A stretch of DNA of 64,000 bases from Lunularia cruciata (taxonomy: Eukaryota; Streptophyta; Marchantiopsida; Lunulariales; Lunulariaceae): contig OX419762.1 in assembly GCA_948567375.1 (NCBI GenBank), positions 29,962,608 through 30,026,607 of the forward strand, in the 5' to 3' direction. The position numbers were made by a program, and so were the translations under genes. How positions within the stretch are numbered: position 1 is the stretch's first letter; each line of letters starts with the position of its first letter. This document shows, piece after piece, positions 25,761 to 38,937 of the stretch. The notes beneath the pieces were generated by a model that made no database searches, was not told the DNA's origin, and saw only the letters and a list, made by a program, of their open reading frames with translations.

Positions 25761-27072
25761 AATGTCATGACAATGGTATCATGGAGGTTACAAAATAGAG
25801 GTTACAACTAAATCTAGCCTTGTGCATGGAGAGTATAAGGCCTTTTCAAGCCTATGGATCCTTCTTTCTCACCAACTTCAAAAGTTCTTTTGCAACTTTA
25901 ACTATATCACTTGAAAAAATTTCAATAGATGTTAGTTTAGGCCCTTGGTAGTGCAATCATAGCCAAATGAAGAAAGCATATCATGTTATGTCTATAAGGA
26001 CCTAGTTGAAAGGTGAAAAGGAATGGATTGTACAATAGTCACCTATAGTCATCCTCCATACCCCCCATTTTTCCTTGTCAAGCAACACTTCTTAGAAGAC
26101 ACAAGTTTGCCTTTGCACTCATGAGCTAACAAACAAAGCTTGGAGTAAGAGATACTAACATTACATTCAACTATCTAGACACTTGTGCATTATATTGACA
26201 AATTTGTAAGTAATTTTATCCAAAATTTATTATGAGAAGTATAAGCCCTCCTTTTTGCATGCTGAAAATGTTGAACAACTTGTGTTGACATAAATCATAC
26301 AAGGGTATATCCTAGTCTTCATACACTAGCTTTTAGTGCAATTTCATTACTCTTATGAGGATGGAGTTCTTCTTTTGTGCTAAAATAATTAGTTTATATT
26401 TTTCCTAAGTCTTCTTTTCATTTTTATTTTAACGGTTCTAGTAGTTTGGACTTAGACAATGTTGAAATAATTTGCAAGCACTTCCAATTTATTATTTTTG
26501 ATGCATGTGAAATGCTTGTTAACCTTAAATGTAGGTTTATAAATATTTTCCTCTTTATGTACTTGATAGTTTTGATTAAATCAAGAAGTAGAATCATGAT
26601 TAGGTACAAGACAAGGTGGTTTCACAATGAGTTATGTGTTTCATTACTCAATAGCTTAAAAGCATGTGCAATTACTACATATATGTTGCACTAATTAACC
26701 ACTAATTCCTTGTGCTGAATTTTTCTAAAAAATGGATACAAAACTATGCTCCCTAATTAAACATTAGTTTTTTATGCTCAATTTCTCTCAAAAAAGTATA
26801 TGAGACTAGGGTTTTTACAATGGGTATTGTATTTCATTACATAGTATGTTAAAAGCTAGATCTGCAATACTAACCATATGTTGCATCTAGAAAGCTTTCA
26901 ATTCTATATGCTCAATTTTCCTCTTTGAAGATAAAACAAGTAAGGAGACTAGCAATCCATTGCTCTATAGGGGAAAATGGTAATTTCCTAGCCAGCTATC
27001 CAGTATATGGGGACAAAAGAATTCCTATACATATAGTAAAATGATTGTAACAATACCTACATCATCTTATCC

Positions 27073-27366
27073 TTGATTTCAAATCCTTTTTTTGACACTC
27101 TTATTTTATTTCATTACATATTCTACCACTTTGCATATTCAACATATTATTCTAGCTAGACATCTACATAATTCAAATGACAATTGTATTTTTATTCACT
27201 TTTTATATTAATTGTGTCTTTGATTTCAAATCCCTTTCTTAGCACGTCTGTTTTTATTTCTTGCATATTCTCTTACTTTCCATGGTAAACATACTTTTTA
27301 GCTAGACATTTACATACTTTGCATTATAATTGTATATTTATTCACCTTTTTACACTTTATATGTTA
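27073..27366. repeat. two-unit tandem repeat, about 147 bp
   Basis: The stretch TTGATTTCAAATCC starts at 27073 and again at 27220. The following 130 bp match with moderate divergence, including the TTTTAGCTAGACAT-like part of each unit. Confidence 0.7.
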
Positions 27367-28199
27367 TTTGTCCAAGTGTATGTACTTAGTGATAACATCT
27401 AAAAATATCATTACTATTTTGCATGGACTTTCTTATTCTAGCTGCATCTATCTCCTATGAATTTTTTGTGTACTACCATTTTGTGAAGTTTTTGTAAGTA
27501 CAAGCAATAGATAAATAATGTCTCACTCAAATGGGTTGTGGATTTTTTCTTCCTTTGGCTTTATAAAAATTACTTTTGGAGAGAACTAACCTTTTCTTCT
27601 TTCACAAAGAGGCAATGAGTTTGTTTAAGCACACTTAAATGATTGAAGACAATATACAATATATCATCTCACACACTAGATAGCAATTTATGCCATGCAA
27701 TAAGTACTTTGTACTTTGTGTTTGACAAATTCTCTTGCCATATATAATGCATAAATCACTAACCTTTGGAGTGGAGTTTCTATTTAATTTAGCTCCTTCC
27801 TTTTCCTCCTCACTTTACCTTCTAATTGTTTATTGCTCAAAGTGCTAGTTGTTATTTTTGGTTTGTTCTTCACTTTTTCTCTACCTCCTTGATTGCTATG
27901 CTACTCCTTCATAAACCATGCTTTGAAGTTATTTTTCTCTTTTTTTCTTAAACTCAACTTAGTTAAATATAATTTCTTTTTTGCTTTCAATTTCACTCTT
28001 CACACTAAAGGTCTAGTTACAAGGTTTTTCTTTCCTTTCATTCACCTTACAAATGATTTCCAAGTCAGCTACTCTCTTCTTACACTACCACCTACTTATT
28101 CAAATATAATTTGTTCTTTCTCTAATGTTTGGAATTGCAAAAGTATAATCTTTGAGGTTCTATGATGTCAATGCATACTATTGCATATTATTGTCTATG

Positions 28200-28221
28200 A
28201 TGGAGGCCAAATCTGGCCTCC
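28200..28221. other. perfect 9-bp hairpin
   Basis: TGGAGGCCA and TGGCCTCCA around an AATC loop, inside the second copy of the 140-bp direct repeat. Confidence 0.6.
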
Positions 28222-29208
28222 ATATTTTTTGTATAAAGCAACATTTCTTGGAAGACCTAATTTTCCTTAGCACTCATGAGATAAAGAATAGAAACTTTGG
28301 ATGCAAGATATTGACATTACATTTTGCTATCTCATTTAGTTATTAGTAATAACTATTAAGAATATTAATTCATAAGAAAAAATCTTCTCTTTTGACATAC
28401 CTTATAAAAAGACAGAACAAATATTACCAGTATTAGCAAGCAACTCATACTATATAGGGTCCAGATGTTGATTGCTTAGAGAGATTCTATATAGGCTTCA
28501 TACAAATCCAAACTAACGTTTACTATACTATACAAAACATAAGACTTAAACTCTTGGGTAGATTCAATATAAGCTTCATATGAAACCTTGATTTATTTTA
28601 TTATGCCACAAAAACACATGATATCCACTCTAGCTCCAATCTCTATTCTTGTTGGTTCAAAAGATCAAATTTTTTATAATGTGAAAGCAATATAAATTCA
28701 TGATAAAAGAGTATGAAACTTAGACTAGAATACACAGTTTTCTTTTGATGATCTATAGTTATTATATATGGAATAAAGAAACTTAGATTAGATGATGGGA
28801 ATGTGTATGAGCTTTAAGTTCTTTTGAAATTTTAATTCATAAAAAATTTATTTAAAAAAATTATAAAAGAAGGAAGGAAGGAACACTATAGATGTTTTTG
28901 CACTCTATAAAAGACATAAAAGAAAGCAAATTATATACTTATTTTGTATACTTTTTGATACAAAGTAAATTTCTTGGTTGCACAATCTACATTCCTCTCA
29001 AGAAGTGGTAGATCTTATCAAAGCAATAATTTATATTCATAAATTCTATTTCTATGCTATCAAGAGGTTGTGAACGTGGATGAAAGTGGGTTGATTGATC
29101 CTTATTAGCATGTAAGCATTGATAACTTTTCAATACTATATTTGTATTTTAGGGGAGAAAAATCATTAGTTTGGTGCATAAAGTGCACTTTAATCATCAG
29201 GGCTAGGA

Positions 29209-29241
29209 ATCGGAGCTAGGAATAAATTTCCTAGCTCCGAT
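29209..29241. other. perfect 14-bp hairpin
   Basis: Arms ATCGGAGCTAGGAA and TTCCTAGCTCCGAT are perfectly complementary around a TAAAT loop, in otherwise AT-rich DNA. A partial third copy of the arm (GGGCTAGGAAT) lies just upstream at 29200. It could be a tiny foldback element or chance. Confidence 0.75.
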
Positions 29242-30250
29242 ATGTAATTTTGTGCTGCCAAGAATCATCCTTAATGAGGCCCTCAGATAATTGAGATATT
29301 GGAGTTCAAGTCATGAAAAGGAGAAGCTAAGGAAGTTCCAAAAAGGATTCTTGCTCATGGTATGTAGTGGAAGCATTAGATACATTTACATGTCATATTT
29401 CCTAGAAACATACCCTGTTTTAAGAGGAAGTAATATTAGGACGTCTAGAAAATAGTTCCCGCCTTTAAACAAGTTACCTTGTTAGCTTTCAATTTAGTGT
29501 TTCTCAACAAAAAGGTTTCGAAACCTCCACTTTTTCAGCTCTCAAGGATAAGCTACATGGTTATGAGAAGAAATTTGTTCATTTTACAGTTATGAAATAG
29601 CCAAGAAGATTCAAAGATGTCAATATAGTGACAGTGAGTGACAGTGGAGCTCCTAAAAGAGAGAAAGGGCTCAAAAGAGGAAGTTACACACTGCTTGCAT
29701 ACGTTTTTGATGTGGTTTCCTTTGCCAATTCTTTTATATTTGTGATGGATATAATCATAAGGAATTTTTTGCTCGCATAAAGCTCAAATTTATTATGGGT
29801 TAAATTTTTTTGGAAGATACTTTCCAAGTCTTTACTTTACAAGTGGGTTTAGAAAAAATAAAAAATAAAAAAGCTTTTGTAAGTTTTCACACATATTATT
29901 ATCCATTTTATATTGAATATATATAAGATATGAGAAATGGATTTGAAATTTGAAGATTTTAGAAAATTTTAATTGATATACTAGTAATTTTACGAAATAA
30001 TTGAAAAGATGTCTAAATTTGCCTTAAGGTTCTTGAGATAATACTTTCAAGATGCTAGCCACTTATAGCTTGATAAAATTCTGGCAGCCTCTTTTATTAT
30101 ATTAAGTACTCAAGGATTACAAGAGCACCGAAGAGCAAGAAGGAAATAATTGTTTTTACCATACTTCAAAACGTTACTTTGTTATCATCCAATTTTTTCA
30201 TATCTTTAAGCAAGCTTCATCTTGAAAAGCAATATATACTAATTAAGAGA

Positions 30251-32854
30251 GAGAGAGAGCAATCTTTTGTGTTGCGGTTCTAAAAAGGCCAACGTTTAGG
30301 TCATTTTCAGTATCTTGCAAGGAAAAGGAAAAGGCTACAAAGGACACGAACCAAACAAACAGAGCATATTAAAAAGGAGCGCAGCTCTCTCTTCGCCGGG
30401 GAGAGCTGCGGTCCCTCCCTCCCTCTGGTCGAGTGCTGCGCTCCTCTCCTTACCCGAACACGCACCCCGCGCACTCCGTGCCTACAGCAGCCAAAGCCAT
30501 GCTGAGCAGAGAGACCCCGGGCAAGATGGTAATTGCATGCTTTGCTCCAGCCTCTTGTGCTCGTATGGCTAAACAAGGATAGATGGGTAGAACATAACAC
30601 AATCTTCTTATTCTCCGAGCCGGGAAAGAACGAAACACGCAAGCTTGTTGTTCCGGCTCAATCTGTTTCAATATAAATCTACATATATTTGTCGACGACG
30701 TCAATCATGAAAAGCACAAAGTTTTCAGGATACGCAAAATGAAGAAGGAAAAAGCACGAAGTCAAGACACTGTCGAGTCTTCAACTACCTATAATTTTAA
30801 ATAGTGATTTTGGCATTCAGAATTGAAAAATTATGACAAAAATGCAATTTCTAAAATGATATTCATTTTCATTGCTTTGTGCATGAGTTATATCTGTAGC
30901 TGTTGACTTTCTGGTAAAGATTGCAATTTACTACATGACCGTCTTCACTTGAATTATATTGAAGAGAAATTGGATTATATCAAAAAGACATTAATGGAAA
31001 GATGTCTGGTTACTAAAAACCGATCAGTATATTAAATGATTGAGCACATCATTATTAAACGATCTTTACATGCAATGTAAGTCAATAAAATGCAAATATC
31101 ATCAATATTTCTGGATTTCTTCTACTATCGTTTCTGATAGAAAAGTTACTCTATACCAACAAGATATTTTGTTAATCACCTATAGATGGTAATCATGATT
31201 TGGAAGACCCACAAAGAAGAAGAAATGGAGAGTTGGTTTCGTTATCATCTTTTTTATTGCATACTGAGGTGATTGTTCTCAATAATATTCTGACTCCCGA
31301 TTGAATAGTTCACACAATGACAGATCTTGAATGTTAAGTTAAACATGGCAAAATGACCTTGCTAATGTGATTGACTAAGTTCTTCCATCATCGCTGTCTC
31401 TAAATGAATTCTAAATGAATGAACAAACAAATATCAATAAATAACTGCTTTAGCCGAAGTGATGGCGTACGCTGCTGCAGCAAGCACCATTAACATCCAT
31501 TCTTAATGGTCACAAGAATCTTGCTGTGGTGCGTGACGGGGAGGAAGGCTTCTTTCTTCTTCGCATTTGTGTATGTCGCCTAAATCTTTCTACTTTACAT
31601 CGATTCCTTGTAATGATTACAATATTGAGGAAATAAGGCGACCGCTTAGGAAAACCAAAGGATGGGAAGAACCATCAAGCCGAACAAGAGAGAGACATGG
31701 GCTAAGCCCAATAGAGTCTATATGAGAAATCTACCCAAGGGAGAGAAAAAAAAAACATGGGACTTAGTCTATATGATACATCTGCACTACCGCACCTAAG
31801 ATATCCGAGTCGATATTGAGGCGATTCCAAATATTGAAAGCAACACACCTAACAAGGATAACATTCTTGCCGTACAAGGATAAAACCTACCATGATTCCA
31901 AATCCAAACATACTTGAAAATGGCACTGTACCGTACACAAATGTCTGAGAAAAGATATGTCTCCCAGTGATGGAACCCAAAAGGGTTTATGTCATGATAG
32001 GACAGCAGTAACGCTACTGCCAGCTTTGTGTACATTATGGGTTTCCTGACACTCACGAAATTATGGGTTTGAGATTCAAAAAATATGCTCAGGAATTGCA
32101 GTGAAGAAGTGTGTCCAGCATTTCATGCTTTGAGAAGAGAAGAAGTAGGAAAGAAGGAAGGAATGCAAATGTTCGGATCCAGATTGTGAGGTTGTAGGGG
32201 GTGGGGGTGGTGGAGGCGGCGACTGGAAGAGAGAGGGAAGGAGAGATGGAAAAGATTTTATGAGTTTCTGTTGTCTAGAATCTGGGGGGAAAAGCATTCA
32301 TTCTCACTACAGTTGAGAGAGACAAGGGACGTGTACGAGGCTGGTGCTACTAGGTTCATAGGATCTCTCGGCAAGCGATGAAGGAAGGAAAAGGGTTTAA
32401 AGGAGGGTTGAAGGGAAGAGTAAAGTGCTCTCTCTCTTCGCCGCTCTACAGTAGCTGCTGAACTTGTCAATCATAGCGCACAGTAGCTCTCTCTGGCAAA
32501 AGGTGCGAGAGAGAGAGAAGTGAGCTATACAGTAATCTGAGCAGACAGCGTTGATTTGCCACCAGATCAGCACATGCCAAGCACGAGCCAGTCTCATCAG
32601 TGAACAGCTCCGACCATTTTGGGGTTGTTCTTTGATCTTCTCTCTTTGTTTTGCATGAGCCCCCAACAACCCTTAAGAGAGTCTAGCCTGCTGGTTGAGG
32701 GCATGCTTTCTTCTCGGGAGTGGGCAGGAGCAGGAGGGCTTTGGAGGCGCAATTCTGCTTTGTAGAGGAGCGGCACCTGCTCTGCTCTACTCACTAGTTT
32801 TTCACAGCTGCCTGCATTTCTCCTTCTCTGCCGGGCTGTGCTCGTTGCTTCGTC
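30251..32854. other. region upstream of the pfkB gene
   Basis: A GA-repeat at about 30250 and a GC-richer patch at 30380-30510 stand out from the AT-rich surroundings. The open frames there (30307-30642 on the minus strand and others) have no recognisable domain. 31620-31900 belongs to a dispersed repeat also found at 39725-39960. The last 400 bp before 32855 contain GA/CT-rich tracts (32400-32530) and are the likely promoter and 5' UTR of the kinase gene, though I see no clear TATA box. Confidence 0.4.
31620..31900. repeat. dispersed repeat R5, copy 1
   Basis: Shares ordered blocks such as CCATCAAGCCG, a CATGG-GCTAA-CCCAATAG run and CTAA(G/A)ATATCC(G/A)AG with 39725-39960, in the same orientation. 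The middle part is itself duplicated within this copy (31695-31780). Confidence 0.55.
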
Positions 32855-35800
32855 ATGGGCAGGCCAGTCCCGCCCCTAGAGAGGGTCCGTCCTGTCGTTG
32901 TGGGGCTTCAGCCGGTGGCACTCATTGATCATGTGGCTCGAGTCGATTGGTCGCTGCTCCAGGACATTCCAGGCGAGCGAGGCGGCTCATTGAGAGTGGG
33001 TTTTGCTTCTGCTTCGCTTCTTTCGCTCCTTGGATCTTTCTCCCTGTCTCAGGAGTTTAGTGAGTCCAAGAACCTTTAGTGGGTATGGGTGAATGGGTGG
33101 ATGGATGGAAATTTACTGCTTGTGGTTCCAGTGGGAACTGCGTCTCAATTGTCCGTCTGTCTTCCTTCCTTTCTGTTGTATAATGTACTTTTACTATGCT
33201 TCGGAGTGCAGTGCACTGCCATTGGAGAATTTTGGCTTCAAATTGGTTCGGACCTTGCGGACGCTTCGTAACTGAAATAAAATTTGCGGGGAATTGTTCT
33301 TGATCCCCGCGGAGGAGACAGCGAGGGAGTGGAATGGAATTTCATTTCACTGACTCTCGGTGTTTGTTCGTGCAATGTGGTTCAGGTCACAGAGGAAGAG
33401 GTGCTGCGGATCTTGGAGGAGGTGAAGGAGCATACCATACCAGTTCCAGGGTCAGAAGTTGTCAAAGTTCTGGCAGGTGGTAGTGTGGCCAACACAATTA
33501 GAGGCCTTTCTGGTGGGCTTAGAGTCCCCTGCTCAATTGTGGGAGCTCGTGGAGATGACGGCCTCGGACAAATGTTCCAGAAGAACCTAGAGCAAGCGGG
33601 GGTGGATCTCTCAAGCCTGAGAGTCAGCTCCGGTTCTACAGGACAGGTTGGCCTGTTAGCACTGAATTGTTTATCTATCGTGGGTACTTAAAACGGTCTG
33701 TATAGTCAATTCTCGGACATTGAATAGTAAGTACCACCTGGATTCCAATTAAAAATGTTGATGGTTGAGTGAGGTATGCGGAATTCGGGTGTAAATGCAT
33801 TTGTCCTGCATTAAACTAAGACATGACACATTGACCGTTGAAGTTATAATGTTGCAGTGTGTATGCCTTGTCGATGAAGAGGGGAATCGAACTATGCGTC
33901 CATGCCTGTCAGATGCCAGCAATTTGCGGGTACGCATATGAACTTCTGGACAATCCGATTGTCTGTGATTATTCTCCATATCCACAAAATCAAAGGGATT
34001 TGCCTGATACAAGTCGTGCGATCCGCTCGTGGTTTCTGGATTTCACAATGAGATCTAGAGTATCAATTGAAATTGACATAGTACAGGGCAATGTAACAGC
34101 GGCCCTCTAGATATTATGTCTGTCTGGCGTACCCACATCCCCCATGGCGAGTCATACTATTTTTTCGATGACCCCCTGATTACTGGACGCAGGCTGAGGA
34201 CGTCACAAGTGAGGACTTCAAAGGGGCTAAGGTAAGTTATTCTCATGATATTAGGTCCTAAGATTTTCTTCTATTTGGTCTTAGAGCCAACACCTTCACA
34301 TCGACTCTTACAAGAAGGAACGCTTGAGCACAGTAACTAGCCCTGGCACAGAAGGGTACTCCGTGTGACGGACATTATTCATAAATTGAGTTCTTGTAGG
34401 TAAGGAATTCCGTGATTGAATTCGTAACTAGTTTGTATGCTGACTAGTGGACCTTGGGATGTAAAGAGCTGGCCCCAATTTCCAGTGTTAACGTTCTGAA
34501 CCTCCTGGTAATTGCAGTGGGTGGTACTGAATGGATATGGCTTCTACTGGCCAGACCTGACAGAGAAAGCAGTAGAACTAGCTAAGCAGGAGGGTGCACG
34601 AGTGGCATTGGATCTTGCTAGCTTTGAGGTTGGCGTTCTGTCACAAGTTTCTTGCTCCCCTGAATTGATTCTAATTAGCAGGGCCTTTCGTTGGTCCTAC
34701 AGCTATACAGTACTTGGACCGACCGACGTCGTAAATAACCCCCTTCAACGTAATAATAAAAGGAAATCCTTGTGGGTCATTGTCTATTTTCATGTACACC
34801 ACCAGAGTTTATTGTGAACTCCAAGAGTTAGCAGCCATTGGGATGAAGTTACACATATTCTGTGCTTGCTTCTGGGAAAGTTCTTTTATTCTGTCGAATT
34901 TAACTTCTGTCCTGGTGGCTATAGGTGGTACGAAGGTCACGTCCTCGGCTGCTTAAGCTTTTGGAGTCTCACAAAATTGACTTATGCTTTGCTAATGAGG
35001 ATGAAGCGCGAGAACTTATGAAGTAAGAAGTTCTTCTGAAGTAGCAGTGCTTGTTCAGTCTTCCCCTTTTGTAATATTGGGTGCCTTCCAATAAGTAGAT
35101 ATTTTATGGAACACTGGCTGTGGTCTTCCAACGTACGTATCGTTTGGACCACTATCTTCAATCTATGTCAACTTGTTTCTAGCGTCCAACGTTTTGAATG
35201 ATGTTTTGTCATCGTTTCCCATTCTGATTCTTAACAGATGCGAAGGACTTGAATCTCCAGAAGAATGCTTAAATTTTCTTGGTAACTTCGTCGAGACTGC
35301 GGTCGTGATGCTTGGGCCGAAGGGCTGCATTGCTCGACACGGAAAAGAGGTCTGCTCTTCCCGCATCCGAGCTATGAGTTGTGTTTTGAGACATTAGGAC
35401 CAGCACCGAACTTTGAGATCGGAACCTTCGTCTACGCCTTTCTGCTTCATTCTGTCTGTGAACCTACATTTTTTTGGGATGAAAGAGTGGAGGTGACTTG
35501 AATCTATTGGTTGTCGCATCTATGTTTGTCAGTGCAAAGCAGTACCGGGTTTTAGGAGAAGCACTAGCGGTTAGTTTCTAGATTCTTGTAGGAAGCAGAA
35601 GCTGCTATGCTAACAGAACCTGCTCGAAATTTACTAGAACCTTTGTTAACCACATTTTACTTGAAATGTGGGGTTTACTGACCTTGGGTTTTTTGTTCAG
35701 ACGACAAGAGTGGCAGCAATCCAGGGTATCAAGGCGATTGATACAACAGGGGCGGGTGATTTATTTGCGTGTGGATTTCTATATGGCATGATCAACGGCT

Positions 35801-35994
35801 TGTCATTGGAAACCTGTTGTAAAGTGGGCTGCTGCACAGGGGCTGGTGTAGTACTTGGATTAGGTGGGGAGATAGATAAGTCTGCTTGGGAGTGGGTGTA
35901 TAGTCAATTGCAACACCACCTTCCTGTCAGAGATGCTACCAAACCCTTCCCATTGTTGAAACATGAATCCCCTCAGGTAGAAGTCACAGTTTAG
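32855..35994 (+). CDS. pfkB-family carbohydrate kinase, 8 exons
   Basis: Spliced model: 32855-32995, 33386-33646, 33858-33929, 34193-34231, 34518-34628, 34925-35022, 35238-35349, 35701-35994. It gives 375 residues. All introns are GT-AG and the phases join without a stop. The protein belongs to the PfkB (ribokinase/adenosine kinase) family, which phosphorylates sugars or nucleosides with ATP. The N-terminal glycine motif AGGSVANTIRG is at residues 77-87 and GARGDDGLG at 100-108. The C-terminal signature DTTGAGDLFACG is at 292-303, with the catalytic aspartate at 298. From memory it most resembles the plant pfkB-like protein of the Arabidopsis At1g19600 type, about 355 residues; the substrate of that group is not known to me. 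The start is the first ATG of exon 1 and fits the N-terminus of that group. It is convergent with the NDUFA2 gene downstream. Introns are short (71-390 bp) and free of transposons. Confidence 0.92.
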
Positions 35995-38061
35995 TACACA
36001 AGTGCTTGCTCACTTAGAACTGGCATTCATCATCTATATATATGATAGAAATGGTTGGCGGTTTTGGTCATCGTTTGCTACTCACGAAATTCAACCCAGA
36101 ACCGGAACTTTGCCACGCAAGTGTCTTGACGGACATGCTGGGACGACGGAAACCTGCAAGCGGGATAAAGCCTGGCTCTTACGGTTACGATTATTTACCC
36201 GAATCAAGCCTGGACTTGTGTCGTATGAAGCCCGGCATTAAGGCCACACTTGTGTCCTCTGGACACAAGTCTGGCCCCCCTAGTAGGATGAATATTACCC
36301 TCATCATCATTTGAACTGGTGCAGAGACCTTAGTTAGAAAACGGAAATTTATCAAATGATGATGTCCGTCGACTTCAATTTTTCTCTACAAATGCACAGA
36401 CCTTGGTTTTACTTAGACCGAAGGAGCCCTTCGGGATATGTTCTCACAAGGTCTGTACCATGTGGTCACTGAAACACCGAAACGCATGGGATATCAACCA
36501 TCCTTGTTGATACAATTGCGCATCGAAGCTTTGTAGTTTTCATATTTCAAATATCTCTACCACATGTTTACAATGTGCTATGCGAGAAGTATGTAATCAT
36601 GAAATGTTTCTATATTCGCATATCCTATCTCAAGACTAATCTTTTGTTGCACTTTGTATATAGTTCCTTAGCTTGCCCTACTTTTTGCGTCTCTTGCTTG
36701 CAAACATTTCCCTTGATTATGTGTCCGCCTCTGTCGTAAGTGGGTTGCGGCTCCCCCATTCCATGGAACGGTTTCTGCAACCGATACTCAAATATTCTTT
36801 GCGTGAGGTGTGTAATCTTGTAGTATTGTACGGGCGACTTACCTTTCTGCCACGGACCTCCGTTACAGTCTTCAGGGTAAGGGTCCCAGTGGCATGTTTC
36901 TCGTTTACATAGAAACTTTAGAGGCTCCTATTTTAGCACATTTTTGAAAACCACAAGCTTTGAGTTTCATCACTAGTGACAAGGCTCTTGTGCGGAGAGT
37001 CCCTTTGTCAAGTGTCTCGCTGCTCACCACTGGGTGGAATTTTATCATCAGTTTATCATCCTGGGTCAAAGTTCTAAGAGTCAACTGTTGGGTGCAGCCT
37101 GCAGTTGTCCGTGGTCGGTCGTGGTCTGAGAATGAGATTGTGCAGAGAGGTCTAGCTGCTCATCTTCATTACAGTCTAACTGAAACTGCGGCGTTAACTT
37201 GAGCCCCGGTACTTACTACTGCCGAAAACTGACACAACATGGTGAACTGCGAAATACAGAAAGGAGCTTTATTGTTTGAGACGAGGTAGCAGGCATACTC
37301 AAGTATTCAGGATATTGTGTTCAACCAAGGATGGTGCGGTGCTTACGTGCTTGAGACAACGAATTAGGTACTGAATAGGAAACCCTACATCTGCAAAAGA
37401 CTGTAAGAGTATTAATGCGTACTAATTAAGTGTAGTGTTGGTAGTAAACGATACGAGGATACCTGCCTAAGAGAGACTGCGTACCTTCAAGCAGGATGAG
37501 ACGACCGGAACAAATCTTAAACCTGAGCGAATTGTCTGATGAATGGATCTTTCACACATGTAAACATACAGGTACTGAGATGGAGCCAGAAGGTAAAAAT
37601 ATATTTTGCTGGGATAATCATGTGACCAACATTAACCTTTCTAGGCTGAATGAGGAAAAATGCAGTCTCTCACGTCACCACACGACCAACTTCAGTTCCT
37701 AGTGTTCTCTAGACCTTCACTCCACGTGATGAGAACATTAGACGTTCGCTCCTCTACACTCCACTCTCTGATTACCCACAAGACACACTTGCCAGAGGAT
37801 CTTCCTTAATTCATCAGCTTAAATCCACCAGAAAGAACAGGTAAAGAAACATTTATTCCTGCGAAGGACCTACTCTTGACAATTTACGCAAAACTTCCAG
37901 CTCGTCCAGCATATGAATCCTTGCCTTCAGCGTCCACATGGAGGACTCACTATGTTTCTCCTCATATATATTCCCAAAAGCTCGTCAGGTGGGCTAAATT
38001 GTTGCCCTGGCGAATTTATAAGTGGGGAATTTAGAATGTCCTTTCTCAAAGCGCCATTAAT
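35995..38061. other. intergenic region between two convergent genes
   Basis: It should contain the 3' ends of both the kinase and NDUFA2 transcripts. No further gene is recognisable; open frames are under 90 codons and unsupported. A near-perfect 16-bp inverted repeat lies at 36242-36276. It looks like ordinary single-copy DNA with more CpG than the repeats. Confidence 0.5.
36242..36276. other. 16-bp inverted repeat (hairpin)
   Basis: Arms GGCCACACTTGTGTCC and GGACACAAGTCTGGCC are complementary with one mismatch around a TCT loop. It lies 250 bp after the stop codon of the kinase gene, so it may be part of its 3' UTR. Confidence 0.7.
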
Positions 38062-38703
38062 TCACGCGTGCATCGGGGTTTTCTGGCGTTGTGGCGCAGC
38101 AGCTACCAATTCCTCCAACTTCACGCTGATCTCAGCTTCTGTAAGCCCATCTAAAGCTACACTCCGCTCCACACCATAGTCTGTGCACGTTCCAAAATTC
38201 AAATCAGATTTCACATCAGCAAGTAACGATTCGCATCGAACCCTAAATAATGCGAAATAGAAACCCCGAATCTCTGCAAATCTCCACAAGTGCTCAAATT
38301 CCCAATAAGATTCAAAGCAAAATCTCAGATTCAGAGATTACCATAACGAGCCCAAAGCCGAGGTTGGATCCCGCTACACTCACGGACGAGAATCGGCAAC
38401 CTAGGGTTCAGTGTCTTCAGATCCTTGTAATGCTTCAGAACAAACTCCCTGCATCCATCCAATCTCGAAACATCAGGACCAACACGCCTCACAGCGCACG
38501 TAGAATCCCCGCTTCGGATTCCAATCCCCAATTCCAACAAATACGTCATCGATCAATAGATACCTCAATTGCAGAAATCAAGAACACCTAACCAAATTAA
38601 TATCATAAACCTCGTACCGAGTGGACTTGCTTGCGACGGAATTCTGACACATATGGATACGCAATTCCTGAAGAGACTTCGAGAGCTGCGATCTCCATGC
38701 CAT
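38062..38703 (-). CDS. NDUFA2: NADH dehydrogenase 1 alpha subcomplex subunit 2 (B8), 3 exons
   Basis: Spliced model on the minus strand: 38703-38618, 38448-38342, 38180-38062, giving 103 residues with GT-AG introns and matching phases. The product is the small accessory subunit B8 of mitochondrial complex I, a thioredoxin-fold protein of the membrane-facing matrix arm. Family hallmarks are the start MAWR with LKELR-like SLQELR, the block [20 protein letters not shown], then [13 protein letters not shown] and LDGLTEAE. Plant homologues are about 97 residues, so the length is normal. The start was chosen at the MAWR methionine, although the frame is open 20 codons further upstream. It is convergent with the kinase gene and its promoter should lie right of 38703. 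Evidence from sequence is strong; the function comes from the family. Confidence 0.94.
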
Positions 38704-38937
38704 CTTGCCTGCCCGAACGATCCTCAAACACTTCCGAAATCCTGTGTGTCTCCCTCCACCCAAAGCTGCAAAGTGAGCGAGTATATCTTTTCTTCTGTCG
38801 AAATGTCTTCCGCCTCTGTCACTCTACACATTCGCGCAAATGTTTCTCAATTTTAACTATGGTTAAAGAGCGACAGCCTCTGTCCTCCTCTGCAGTTGGT
38901 AGTTGGAGGTTCTTTAAAAGCTCGCTTCACTGAGAAA

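Larger units (their letters stand above)
26045..28340. repeat. pair of direct repeats 2.1 kb apart
   Basis: 26045-26180 and 28195-28340 share a run of matching blocks, among them AAGCAACA(C/T)TTCTT, CACTCATGAG and GACATTACATT-like ends, in the same order and orientation. They may be worn LTRs of a dead element, with no coding region left between them. Confidence 0.45.
25761..30250. other. AT-rich gene-free region with small repeats
   Basis: I recognise no gene. Open frames here, such as the hydrophobic one at 27893-28165, have no codon or motif support. Visible structure is a direct repeat of about 140 bp (26045-26180 and 28195-28340), a loose tandem duplication at about 26620-26930, a two-unit tandem repeat of about 147 bp at 27073-27366, and hairpins near 28200 and 29209. 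The pair of direct repeats 2.1 kb apart could be remnants of LTRs. Confidence 0.5.

Noticed and set aside
27073-27366. Possible CRISPR-like repetition
   Set aside because: Only two long diverged tandem units, no short direct repeats with spacers, and the genome is eukaryotic.
27893-28165. Hydrophobic 90-codon frame that could look like a membrane protein
   Set aside because: T-rich DNA gives phenylalanine- and leucine-rich peptides by chance. No start context or homologue is visible.
30307-30704. Open frames up to 111 codons on the minus strand in a GC-richer patch
   Set aside because: Arginine- and serine-rich translation with no motif. It overlaps other frames and fits a GC-rich non-coding patch.
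35163-35366. Minus-strand open frame inside the kinase gene
   Set aside because: It is the antisense shadow of exon 7 of the pfkB gene.
36002-37202. Several 75-90 codon frames between the two host genes
   Set aside because: They overlap each other, lack motifs and are not joined by plausible splice sites.
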